Shown piece by piece: positions 34,780 to 45,143 of a stretch of DNA of 64,000 bases. The stretch's first letter is position 1; each line of letters begins with the position of its first letter. Origin of the DNA: Budorcas taxicolor (taxonomy: Eukaryota; Chordata; Mammalia; Artiodactyla; Bovidae); NCBI RefSeq assembly GCF_023091745.1, contig NC_068921.1:10310001-10374000 (forward strand), read 5' to 3'. A program made the translations under genes and the position numbers. The notes beneath the pieces were generated by a model. The model did no database searches, was not told where the DNA came from, and was given only the letters and a program-made list of their open reading frames with translations.

Positions 34780-35909
34780 CATCATAGGGGATACATTGTC
34801 TAAAAGTAAAACCAGCCTTGACTTTTCAGGTTACTCTCCTTGATGAATTTTGACTTTTCACCATCCACACACCTGATTTACCATGTTACTCTTCTTGCTG
34901 CTAAAATGGGAAATGGATGGCTAATGGCTTAAAAGAGCTACTGACAAGGACTGATTAACAGTCTGGGAGGAGGCAAGCAGAGACATTCTGTGTCCTCAAA
35001 GAATTAATGCATTTCCAAAGCTTTTTTCCTCCTAGGAAGATATCCCTCACTTTGAAGTTAAGAAAAAAGAAAGAAAGAAAAAAAAAAAAAATCCAGGTAT
35101 GCCTGAAGAGAGATTCTGAAAAAAGGGAGGCTTCTTTTAGGAGATATTGAACTTCAGACCTTAAATGATTTAAATGCAATCCCCATGTGCAGCTGCTAAA
35201 CCAAAGCACCTCACCCCAGGGAAGAGATGAGAAATTTTGAGGGCGATTGAACACCGAGAATTCTCATCGCAGCTTAGCAAAAAGTGACTTAGCACATGTG
35301 TTTCAGTAATTATGAAGCACAGGAATGCTCACTGGCTCTGAAAGGCCTAGTCATCGGTGTGACAACTCTGGTGCTGGTGAAAGAGGCAATCAGATGAGGC
35401 AGGAATGAACATCTTTCGTCTCTGCAATCTGCGAATGCTCCCGGCAACTTTTCTTCTGGGAATGGGTGTCTGTCGTGCTCTGCGTTCACACCAAGGTTAT
35501 TCATTGCTTTTTAAGATGAGCTGTGCAGAGCTAATCAGCAGAAGAAGAGGGAGGGACATGCTTATCAAGTAGCTACTGTGTAGGTTGCACTTATTGGGGG
35601 CCTGGAATTTTGCATGCATTCCTTAAAGAAAGAAAAGAAGAAGGGAAATTTACTGGGGAAATGCATATCATTACAGAAAATTGTAGAATGAGAAAATTCC
35701 CCTGCAACTCTGCATAGCTCATAAAACAGAATATTGCCCAAACCCGGAAGGCTACTGCATCCAGCCTCCAAACCACCTGCCACTGCCCTAGAGTTTAACC
35801 CCACTATGGTGATCACTGGATCGATCCCTTTCTCATTTTTCTTTGTAGGTTTTTCATAAGAGCATGTGTTTCTAGAGTTCAAAAAAATAAAAACAAGTTC
35901 AGTCGTGCT
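34780..35909. other. No gene or recognised repeat
   Basis: An A-rich (AAAG)-type tract lies at about 35060-35090. Short opposed frames at 34955-35939 have no recognisable domain. Confidence 0.45.
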
Positions 35910-36244
35910 TGTTTTTGAACTATATACCCATGGAATCATGAAACACTGATTCTTTATATCAGGCTTCTTCCATTCAATTAAAAAGTTATATTTATGATGT
36001 ACATGTTTTTTTTCTGATACTGTAGTTTGTTCGTTTCATTTCTAGCATGCTTTTTTATTCTTTTACATTATATGACAGCATCACCATTCATTTACCCATC
36101 CTACTGTTGAGGAGCTCTGAGTTAGAACTATCATAAATAATTTGCTACGAGCCCTCTTATGCATGTCTTTTGAAGCAGGTGGGCATGCATTTCTGTCAGT
36201 TATATAACCAGTGGTTGAATTTGGGGGTCATCATGACATATATC

Positions 36245-36514
36245 CGGAGAAGGTGATGGCACCCCACTCCAGTACTCTTGCCTGGAAAATCCCATGGACA
36301 GAGGAGCCTGGTAGGCTGCAGTCCATGAGGTCGCAAAAAGTCAGACTGAGCGACTTCCCTTTCACTTTTCACTTTCATGCATTGGAGAAGGAAATGGCAA
36401 CCCACTCCAGTGTTCTTGCCTGGAGAATCCCAGGGACGGAGGATCCTGTTGGGCTGCCATCTATGGGGTCGCACAGAGTTGGACACGACAGAAGTGACTT
36501 AGCAGCAGCAGCAG
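36245..36514 (+). mobile_element. BOV-A2 SINE with 13-bp TSD
   Basis: Both monomers, the TTTCACTTTTCACTTTC linker and an (AGC)n tail are present. CATGACATATATC at 36232-36244 and 36515-36527 is a perfect 13-base TSD. Confidence 0.97.
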
Positions 36515-36734
36515 CATGACATATATCTTCAATCTAAGTGAATATTGAAAACCTCTTTTCCAAATGGTGTACCATCTTATATCAACAGTGTTGGAGAGTT
36601 CCTGTTGTCTTAATAAACCTAGTACTGCAAGTCTTCTTTTTTCATTTTAGCCATTCACATAGGTGTCTGCCGTTTTTCATTTTTCTGATTACCCATGAGA
36701 TTGACATCTTCTCAGTGTGCACTAGGTATGAGAT

Positions 36735-36945
36735 AGCCAACTCATTGGAAAAGACCCTGATGCTGGGAAAGATTGAGGGCAGGAGGAGAAGGGGATGACA
36801 GAGGATAAGATTGTTAGATGGCATCACCAAATCAATGGACATGAGTTTGAGCAAACTCTGGGAGACAGTGAAGGACAGGGAAACCTGGCGTGCTGCAGTC
36901 CCTGGGGTCACCAAGAGTCGGACACGACTGAGTGACTGAACCACA
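36735..36945 (+). mobile_element. BovB 3' end, short
   Basis: Only the last 211 bases of BovB (GCCAACTCATTGGAAAAGAC onwards) to the GTGACTGAACC tail. AGGTATGAGAT (36724-36734) and AGGTATTAGAT (36946-36956) match at 10 of 11 bases. Confidence 0.92.
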
Positions 36946-37099
36946 AGGTATTAGATGTCATATTTTTGAGATGCTTGTTAAAGGCTATTGTCCATTTTTA
37001 TATTTCTTTATTAATTTAAATGACACTGCATTATATATGTAATTTCAAATAGCTTCTCACCCTCTTTACTTACCTTTTCTTTCTTTTCTTTCTTTCTTT

Positions 37100-37200
37100 T
37101 TTTGGCCACACTGTGCATCTTGCAGGGTGTTAGCTCCACAAACCAGAGATAGACTGTGTACCAGGCAGAGAGAGCTCAATCCTAATCACTAGACCACGAG
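37100..37200 (-). mobile_element. tRNA-derived SINE (CHR-like), head part
   Basis: Reads TTTTTTTGGCCACACTGTGC at left and CTAATCACTAGACCACGAG at right. This is the reverse of a cetartiodactyl tRNA-type SINE head with its poly(A) side to the left. It is preceded by a TTTC-rich tract at 37078-37100. Confidence 0.7.
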
Positions 37201-37314
37201 TGAATGCCTACTTTTTTAATTTATCTCTTAGGGGCTTCTTCTAAAGAGCAGAAGTGCTTCATTTTAGTGTAGTCAAATTTATTCATCTTTTTCCATATGA
37301 TTGTCCTATCCCAG

Positions 37315-37452
37315 GGCTTCCCTGTGGCTCAGTGGTAAGGAATCCACCTGCCAGTGCAGGAAATGTGGGTTCAGCCTCTGAATCAGCAAGAGCCCCTGGA
37401 GAAGGAGATTGCAACCCACTCCAGTATTCTTGCCTGGAAAATCCCATGGACA
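37315..37452 (+). mobile_element. Bov-tA SINE, 3' part missing
   Basis: Head (GGGCTTCCCTGTGGCTCAG) and the first half of the Bov-A body are present up to AAAATCCCATGGACA. The last ~60 bases that normally follow are absent, and the sequence passes directly into minus-strand BovB. Confidence 0.93.
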
Positions 37453-37834
37453 ATCCAAGGGACTCTCAAGAGTCTTCTCCAACACCACAGTTCAAAAGCA
37501 TCAATTCTTTGGCACTCTGCTTTCTTCACAGTCCAACTCTCACATCCATACATGACCACTGGGAAAACCATAGCCTTGACTAGATGGACCTTTGTTAGCA
37601 AAGTAATGTCTCTGCTTTTGAATATGCTATCTAGGTTGGTCATAACTTTCCTTCCAAGGAGTAAGTGTCTTTTAATTTCATGGCTGCAGTCACCATCTGC
37701 AGTGATTTTGGAACCCAGAAAAATAAAGTCTGCCACTGTTTCCACTGTTTCCCCATCTATTTGCCATGAAGTGATGGGGCCAGATGCCATGATCTTCGTT
37801 TTCTGAATGTTGATTTTTAGGCCAACTTTTTCAC
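37453..37834 (-). mobile_element. BovB internal RT fragment, lacks both ends
   Basis: Minus-strand coding sequence is open from KIMASGPITSWQ back to FELWCWRRLLRVPW, without the BovB 3' end and tail. It joins the truncated Bov-tA at 37452/37453. At the right it returns to old L1 after AACTTTTTCACTAG. Confidence 0.92.
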
Positions 37835-38430
37835 TAGGATCCTCGTCATTTGTAATTTCTAATTATTTATTACTATTTGTAATTGTTTATTGCCAATGTA
37901 TTAAATTATTAAATGCCAGTTTATATTCAGCAAACTTGCAAACTCTCAAAAAATTCTTTTGAATATTCTAAAAGCACAAGCATAATCATCCATGAATAAT
38001 GACATTACTATTTTTTTTCTTTGTAATCCTTAATAACTTATCTCTTTTTATTTTTTTTTTTCCATCTTTACTGCATTGCCTAGGAAGCCCAGGACATGTC
38101 AAGTAAAACTGATGCTTGCTCTTTGCCCTTTTTATCTTTTTTCCAGTTTCAAAGGAATGTTTTTTAACACTTGACCATTAAATATAATGCTTACTGTTGA
38201 TTTCTTTTTTTAAGATATACTTTGTTAAGTTAAAGAAGTTCCCTCCTATTCTTAGTTTATTACTTTCTTTCATAAAATGTATGATGACTAGTCAAACATG
38301 CTTCCCATAGCTATTGGATTAATCCTAAGAATGAATTTTCTCTTGTAGTCTATTAATGAAATATATACATACTTATTTTGTACATTCTATAATATTTTAG
38401 TTTGTTTTACATATTTCTTAGTAATCTCAG

Positions 38431-38994
38431 TTTTACATGTGCCAAGAATCTCACTTTGGGCAAGAGCAATAGTAACAGCTGGTGAGTGTGGTTGACGGGT
38501 TAGCATAGCAAGCTTTTCAGAAGTCTATTGGATGAAGATATCCTGGCAGCGAATCCACGAAAGGAAAGAAACTAGACAGTTGCAAAGCATCAGTGTCAGA
38601 AATGAGGGGTCATTTTGCTGACCACAGGGGTCTGTCCTTTTTGCCTTTCAAATAGTCCTTTAAACAGCTATCTGGGTTCTCAGGAAAGAGAAGGTGGAGA
38701 ATAAGAAGCTAACAATTTGACTAAAGTTTCACTCCTTGGATAGACTGCTAACAAAGAGCTGTGTAAAAAAGGAGAAGAGCATTTCCCCTCAAAACAAGTT
38801 TGGGGCTCCAAAAGACATAATACACCTTTGCTACTTTAAGACATCTAAAGAGCCCACAGTGATGGGAAGGGGTCCAACCAGAACTCAGCCTGCAAACGGG
38901 GGGAGGAACGAGATGCAGGCACAGCTGTAACTCTGCTCCCTGCAGCAACCAAGGCAAGCGTTTGGGGCCAAACTGTATCTTCGCAAATATGTGG
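38431..38994. other. No gene or recognised repeat
   Basis: Short frames at 38736-39050 on opposite strands run into the BovB that follows. Nothing is recognised. Confidence 0.45.
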
Positions 38995-39236
38995 ATGAAA
39001 GTGATGAAAGTGAGAGAGGAGACTGAAAACGCTGGCTTAAAACTCAACATTCAAAAAACTAAGATCACGGCATTGGGGTCCATCCCATCATGACAAATAG
39101 ATGCGGAAACAATGGAAACAGTGAGAGACTTTATTTTTTAGGCTCCAAAATCACTGCGGATTGTGACTGCAGCCATGAAATTAAGAGACACTTGCTCCTT
39201 GGAAGAAAAGCTATGACCAACCTAGACAGCATTTTA

Positions 39237-41309
39237 TTTTATTTTATTTTATTTTAAATTTTTATTTTTACTTTATTTTAGTTTATAATACTGTATTGGT
39301 TTTGCCATACATTGACATGAATCCATGTACATGTGTTCCCAAACATGAACCCCCTCCCACCTTCCTCCCCATAACATCTCTCTGGGTCATCCCCATGCAC
39401 CAGCCCCAAGCATGCTGTATCCTGCATTGGACATAGACCGGTGATTCGTTTCTTACATGATAGTATACATGTTTCAATGCCATTCTCCCAAGTCATCCCA
39501 CCCTCTCCCTCTCCCTCTGAGTCCAAAAGTCCACTCTACACATCTGTGTCTCTTTTGCTATCTTGCATACAGGGTCATCATTGCCATCTTTCTAAATTCC
39601 ATATATATGTGTTAGTATACTGTATTGGTGTTTTTCTTTCTGGCTTACTTCACTCTGTATAATCGGCTCCAGTTTCATCCATCTCATCAGAACTGATTCA
39701 AATGTATTCTTTTTAATGGCTGAGTAATACTCCATTGTGTATATGTACCACAGCTTTCTTATCCATTCATCTGCTGATGGACATCTAGGTTGTTTCCATG
39801 TCCTGGCTATTATAAACAGTGCTGCCTGGGAAAACTGGTCAACCACTTGTAAAAGAATGAAACTAGATCACTTTCTAACACTACACACAAAAATAAACTC
39901 AAAATGGATTAAAGATCTAAACGTAAGACCAGAAACTATAAAACTCCTAGAGGAGAACATAGGCAAAACCCTCTCCGACATAAATCACAGCAGGATCCTC
40001 TATGATCCACCCCCCAGAATTCTGGAAATAAAAGCAAAAATAAACAAATGGGATCTAATTAAAATTAAAAGCTTCTGCACAGCAAAGGAAAATATAAGCA
40101 AGGCGAAAAGACAGCCTTCTGAATGGGAGAAAATAATAGCAAATGAAGCAACTGACAAACAACTAATCTCAAAAATATACAAGCAACTTATGCAGCTCAA
40201 TTCCAGAAAAATAAACGACCCAATCAAAAAATGGGCCAAAGAACTAAATAAACATTTCTCCAAAGAAGACATATGGATGGCTAACAAACACATGAAAAGA
40301 TGCTTAACATCACTCATTATTAGAGAAATGCAAATCAAAACCACAATGAGGTACCACTTCACACCAGTCAGAATGTCTGCGATTCAAAAGTCTGCAAGCA
40401 ATAAATGCTGGAGAGGGTGTGGAGAAAAGGGAACCCTCCTATACTATTGGTGGGAATGCAAACTAGTACAGCCACTATGGAGAACAGTGTGGAGATTCCT
40501 TTAAAAATTGCAAATAGGGATTGCATTGAATTTGTAAATTGCTTTGGGTAGTATACTCATTTTCACTATATTGATTCTTCTGATCCATGAACATGGTATA
40601 TTTCTCCATCTATTAGTGTCCTCTTTGATTTCTTTCATCAGTGTTTTATAGTTTTCTATATATAGGTTTATAATAGCCAGGACATGGAAACAACCTAGAT
40701 GTCCATCAGCAGATGAATGGATAAGAAAGCTGTGGTACATATACACAATGGAGTATTACTCAGCCGTTAAAAAGAATTCATTTTAATCAGTTCTGATGAG
40801 ATGGATGAAACTGGAGCCGATTATACAGAGTGAAGTAAGCCAGAAAGAAAAACACCAATACAGTATACTAACACATATATATGGAATTTAGAAAGATGGC
40901 AATGACGACCCTGTATGCAAGACAGCAAAAAAGACACAGATGTGTATAACGAACTTTTGTACTCAGAGGGAGATGGAGAGGGTGGGATGATTTGGGAGAA
41001 TGGCATTCTAACATGTATACTATCATGTAAGAATCGAATCGCCAGTCTATGTCTGACGCAGGATACAGCATGCTTGGGGCTGGTGCATGGGGATAACCCA
41101 GAGAGATGTTATGGGGAGGGAGGTGGGAGGGGGGTTCATGTTTGGGAACGCATGTAAGAATTAAAGATTTTAAAATTAAAAAAAATAATAGTAATAAAAA
41201 AATAAAATAAAATCATGTGAAAAAAAATTAATAATAAATAAATAAAAATTGCAAATAGAACTGCCTTATGGCCCAGCAATCCCACTGCTAGGCATACACA
41301 CCAAGGAAA
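39237..41309 (-). mobile_element. Ruminant L1 with 5' inversion, inserted in BovB, 15-bp TSD
   Basis: From the left: a reversed A-rich tail (TTTTA repeats), then L1 3' UTR and the end of ORF2 in minus orientation to about 39825. L1 ORF2 C-terminal sequence in plus orientation then runs from about 39826 (GAAAACTGGTCAACCACTTG) to 41309 (GGCATACACACCAAGG). The two parts are neighbours in intact L1. This is the layout of twin-primed insertion: 3' part normal, 5' part inverted, ~40 bases lost at the join. A second L1 (40518-41243) splits the inverted part. The perfect 15-base TSD CTAGACAGCATTTTA confirms one event. Confidence 0.9.
40518..41243 (+). mobile_element. Second ruminant L1, also 5'-inverted, nested, 15-bp TSD
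   Basis: Bases 40518-40670 are L1 ORF2 (just after the RT domain) in minus orientation. Bases 40671-41243 are the ORF2 end, 3' UTR and an A-rich tail in plus orientation. AAAAATTGCAAATAG at 40503-40517 and 41244-41258 is a perfect TSD, and the host L1 sequence is continuous across it. The internal ORF2 stretch between the two parts is missing. The short length and intact TSD suggest a recent event. Confidence 0.92.
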
Positions 41310-41836
41310 CTAGACAGCATTTTAAAAAGCAAAGACATTACTTTGCCCACAAAGGTCCATGAAAGCTATGGTTTTTCCAGTAGTCATGTATGGATGTAAG
41401 AATTAGACCATAAAGAAAGCTGAGCGCCAAAGAGTTGATGCTTTTGAACTGTGGTGTTGGAGAAGACTCTTGAGAGTCCCTTGGACTGCAAGGAGATCCA
41501 ACCAGTCCATCATAAAGGAAATCAGTCCTGGGTGTTCATTTAAAGGACTGATGTTGAAGCTGAAACTCCAATATTTTGGCCACCTGATGTGAAGAGCTGA
41601 CTCACTGGAAAAGACCCTGATGCTGGGAAAGATTGAAAGCAGGAGGAGAAGGGGACGACAGAGGATGAGATGGTTGGATGGCATCACCGACTCAATGGAC
41701 GTGAGTTTGAGCAAGCTCTGGGAGTTGGTGATGGACAGAGAAGCCTGATATGCTGCAGTCCATGGGGTCACAAAGAATTGGACACAACCAAGTGACTGAA
41801 CTGCACTGAAATCTGTTGAGGTCCAAACCCCTCTTC

Positions 41837-42050
41837 GTTCAGTCACTTAGTCCTGTCCGACTCTTTGTGACCCCATGAACTGCAACATGCCAGGGTCCCT
41901 GTCCTTCACTGTCTCCTGGAGTTTGCTCATATTCATGCCCATTGAATTGGTGATGCCACCCAACCATCTCATCCTCTGTCACCCCCTTCTCCTTCTGCAT
42001 TTTTTTTCAGCATCAGGGTCTTTTCCAGTGAGTTAGCTCTACACATCAGG
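41837..42050 (-). mobile_element. BovB 3' end, inverted relative to its neighbour
   Basis: Starts with the reversed tail CGTTCAGTCACTTAGTCCTG and runs back to AAGACCCTGATG (as TCAGGGTCTTTTCC). It lies 25 bases from the 3' end of the plus-strand BovB, tail to tail. Confidence 0.92.
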
Positions 42051-42402
42051 TTAGTACCTATGAATGTGCTCTCCTTTGGAAATAGAGTCTGTGCAGGTAT
42101 TCAAGTTCACATGTGGTCATTAAAAGTGGAGTCTGAATCCATTATGACTGCTACTTTATGAAAAGGAGAATGGCATGTTCATAGGAAGAATACTATGTGA
42201 AGATCGGAGCTTTACTGCAACAACCAAGAACTACCAGAAGCTAAGAAGTTGTCTAAGATCAGCTCTTTCTCTAGCTCCTTCAGAAGGAGTGTGGCCTTGA
42301 CCTCACACTGCTAATTACCAGAAGTAACAGACAATGCATTTCTGTAGTTTAAGTCACTTTAGATTGTGACACTCTGTGACAGCAACTCTACCAACTAAAA
42401 CA
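42051..42402 (+). mobile_element. MaLR-type LTR (MLT1-like)
   Basis: Plus-strand MaLR blocks: ATGAATGTGCTCTCCTTTGG, ATGTGAAGATCGGAG, GCATTTCTGTAGTTTAAGTC and GTGACAGCAACTCTACCAAC. It is old and diverged. The internal region is absent. Confidence 0.8.
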
Positions 42403-42667
42403 AGAAGCAGCAAGAATTGTCATCAAAGGGATACCCAATAGAAACAAGAGTGGTAAACAAGGGAGAGGGCAGTCCATGACAGATGCCACATGGTAACTGA
42501 TGCAACTGTTGAGAAGCACAAAAGCTATTCCTTGAAACCGACAGGGAAAATTGAAGAGGACCCTTCACGGTGTTAAAGGTCCAAATTAGCCATAGGAAAA
42601 TAGAGCCAGCATAATGGATTAAGATTCTCAACACAGTCAATATAAAACTCCCGAGTTAAGCAGGACT

Positions 42668-44667
42668 TTACTGTGTGAATCACAATAAACTGTGGAAAAT
42701 TCTGAGATGGGAATACAAGACCACCTGACCTGCCTCTTGAGAAACCTATATGCAGGTCAGGAAGCAACAGTTTGAACTGGACATGGAACAACAGACTGGT
42801 TCCAAATAGGAAAAGGAGTATATCAAGGCTGTATATTGTCACCCTGCTTATTTAACTTACATGCAGAGTACATCATGAGAAACGCTGGGCTGGAAGAAGC
42901 ACAAGATGGAATCAAGATTGCCAGGAGAAATATCAACAACCTCAGATATGCAGATGACACCACCCTTATGGCAGAAAGTGAAGAGGAACTAAAAAGCCTC
43001 TTGATGAAAGTGAAAGTGGAGAGTGAAAAAGCTGGCTTAAAGCTCAACATTCAGAAAACGAAGATCATGGCATCTGGTCCTACCAAGGTCCAGCCTCAGC
43101 AGAGTCCAGGGATATCTTCAGGATGGACGACGTCAGCGAATGAAGAAAGATAGAAAAAGAGATAAGAAAAGAATGACACACGGTGACCCAGCTTCAGTGA
43201 GCAAGGCCCGTTTACTTTTTTTCAGAGAAGGCTTTTATACCCTGAGTTGTACATACAGCAAGGTGAAAAACGCAGAGTCAACTCAACATTCCATCAGTAT
43301 TAACTTTTATCGCTATCAGGTTCCTTCCTGCAAGTCTTATTTTTTGTACATTATCTTCTGGCCCGGAGGCCTGTTGATAGTTTATGACCCCTTTTTGATA
43401 AAAGTTGGTCAGCCAGAACAATAATTTTCTCTTAAAGTGTTTTTCTCTTAAATTCTTAGCCTGCGTCACCCTTAAAGTACAGAATTACATTTTTATGGAG
43501 CAAAGATTCAGTGGGTTATAGCAAAGAAAGAACTTATTAACTCAAAGTCTAATGTTGTTAATGTTAAAGCTGTTGTTTGTTTTTTCTACATCCCGACTAT
43601 ATGTACTCCCAGGAACACAATGGATAAAGGATGTGAGAACTTGGCAGCAAGCATTGGCTCAACAATGTTGCAAGAGTCTCCATAAACCTGTCATGTAAGC
43701 TAGAATGTTAACGGGGGCGGGGGGGGGGGGGGGGGTTGGGGGAGGGTTTGAATTGAAACACTCTTATCTTGTCCAGGAGACTTATTAGCTAGAGCCCTAA
43801 GTTGACTCTTTCCAGAGAAAGGTGGTCAGGGACAGCCCCCTGTTAATATCTGAAGAGTTGGTGAAAGTCATGAAAAAACAGACAGATTCTGGTTTTGGGG
43901 TAGATACTCGAGAAGGGGTGTGCCCCTCGAGGCCTGATCTCACCTTTGCCCATCAGGCTTCTTCCTCATGACCTTTGCCATGGGTGGGATTCTCCACGCT
44001 GGCTCCAGGCATGGTCCCATCACTTCATAGCAAATAGATGGGGAAACAATGGAAACAGTGTCAGACTTACTTTGTTGGGCTCCAAAATCACTGCAGATGG
44101 TGACTGCAGCCATGAAATTAAAAGACGCTTACTGCTTGGAAGAAAAGTTATGACCAACCTAGACAGCATATTCAAAAGCAGAGACATTACTTTGCCAACA
44201 AAGGTCCGTCTAGTCAAGGCTATGGTTTTTCCTGTGGTCAGGTATGGATGTGAGAGTTGGACTGTGAAGAAAGCTGAGCACCGAAGAACTGATGCTTTTG
44301 AACTGTGGTGTTGGAGAAGACTCTTTGAGTCCCTTGGACTGCAAGGAGATCCAACCAGTCCATTCTGAAGGAGATCAGCCCTGGGATTTCTTTGGAAGGA
44401 ATGATGCTAAAGCTGAAACTCCAGTACTTTGGCCACCTCATGCAAACAGTTGACTCATTGGAAAAGACTCTGATGCTGGGAGGGATTAGGGGCAGGAGGA
44501 GAAGGGGACAACAGAGGCTGAGATGGCTGGATGGCATCACTTACTCGATGGACGTGAGTCTGAGTGAACTCCGGGAGTTGGTGATGGACAGGGAGGCCTG
44601 GCGTGCTGCGATTCATGGGGTCGCAAAGAGTCAGACACAACTGAGCGACTGAACTGAACTGAACTGA
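42668..44667 (+). mobile_element. BovB 3' fragment with 10-bp TSD, split by an LTR
   Basis: RT sequence runs from the motif A region (TGTGTGAATCACAATAAACT) through YADDTTLMAE (near 42948) to 43080. It resumes at 44018 and ends with (TGAAC)n at 44667. AAGCAGGACT at 42658-42667 and 44668-44677 is a direct repeat at the exact ends. Frames are broken by stops and by the LTR. Confidence 0.95.
43081..44011 (-). mobile_element. Solo LTR (class II-like) in BovB, 6-bp TSD
   Basis: A 931-base insert bounded by TGGTCC at 43075-43080 and 44012-44017. Removing the insert and one copy restores the BovB sequence. On the minus strand it starts TGCCTGGAGCC and ends CCTTGGTA. It has a TATAAAAG box at 43232-43239, followed within about 25 bases by an AGTAAA signal. 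No gag, pol or env sequence is present, so it is a solo LTR left by recombination. The 6-bp duplication fits class II (ERVK-like) integration. The family name is not determined. A G-tract lies at 43713-43735. Confidence 0.88.
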
Positions 44668-44937
44668 AAGCAGGACTGTGGGAACAACATAACAATAGGA
44701 TGAGTCATGTGGGTGCAGACAGATGATGTAATCTGCACCTCGTGCCCCACTAGTGGGCAGCATGGAACTGGAGCTCTGTTCACTTTCCCATGCTGTCTGT
44801 CGCTTTTCTTGGCCCTTTTCACCCTCATAGTGCTCATGGTAAACTGAATGCATGCAAACCATTCTGGGAACTTATATCATGTTCAAATAGGGACATATGT
44901 GGTCAAGATCATGTACAAGAGTAAATTCAGTAGTTAT

Positions 44938-45137
44938 AACTTTGTTGTTGTTTTAGGAGTCCATGAGGTCCAAATGTTTTGTGACCCCATAGACTTCTCT
45001 GTCCATGGGATTTCCCAGACAAGATACTGGAGTGGGTTGCCATTTCCTTCTTCAGGGGATCTTCCTGACCCAGGGATCAAGCCTGCTCTCCTGCTTGGCA
45101 GGTGGATTCTTTGCCACTGAGCCACGGGGGAAGCCCC
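44938..45137 (-). mobile_element. Bov-tA SINE
   Basis: Reversed Bov-A body (GTGACCCCATAGACTTCTCT) and tRNA head at the right (GCCACTGAGCCACGGGGGAAG). It is somewhat shortened in the body. AGTTAT on both sides (44932-44937, 45138-45143) is a possible weak TSD. Confidence 0.9.
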
Positions 45138-45143
45138 AGTTAT

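Larger units (their letters stand above)
35910..38430 (-). mobile_element. Old L1, minus strand, interrupted
   Basis: Reversed L1 ORF2 and 3' sequence. The C-terminal part lies at the left (ATATCAGGCTTCTTCCATTC near 35958, TTTTTCATTTTTCTGATTAC near 36672). A block near 37250 reads AGCAGAAGTGCTTCATTTTA. The RT part lies at 37840-38420 (TTCAAAGGAATG, GAAGTTCCCTCCTATTCTTAG). Insertions lie at 36245-36514, 36735-36945, 37100-37200 and 37315-37834. Confidence 0.8.
38995..41811 (+). mobile_element. BovB 3' fragment split by an L1 insertion
   Basis: BovB sequence occupies 38995-39236 (MKVREETENAGLKLNIQKTK-like region) and resumes at 41310-41811, ending with the ACTGAACTGCACTGAA tail. CTAGACAGCATTTTA occurs at both sides of the interruption (39222-39236 and 41310-41324), so the two parts were one element. 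It is decayed and non-coding. Confidence 0.95.

Noticed and set aside
37383..37790. A 135-codon minus-strand frame ending in SINE-encoded residues
   Set aside because: It spans the Bov-tA/BovB junction and so is a chimera of two repeats.
39737..40504. A 255-codon open frame, the longest in the window
   Set aside because: It starts in antisense L1 3' sequence, crosses the inversion join near 39825 and continues into the L1 ORF2 C-terminus. It is an accident of the rearranged L1, not a gene.
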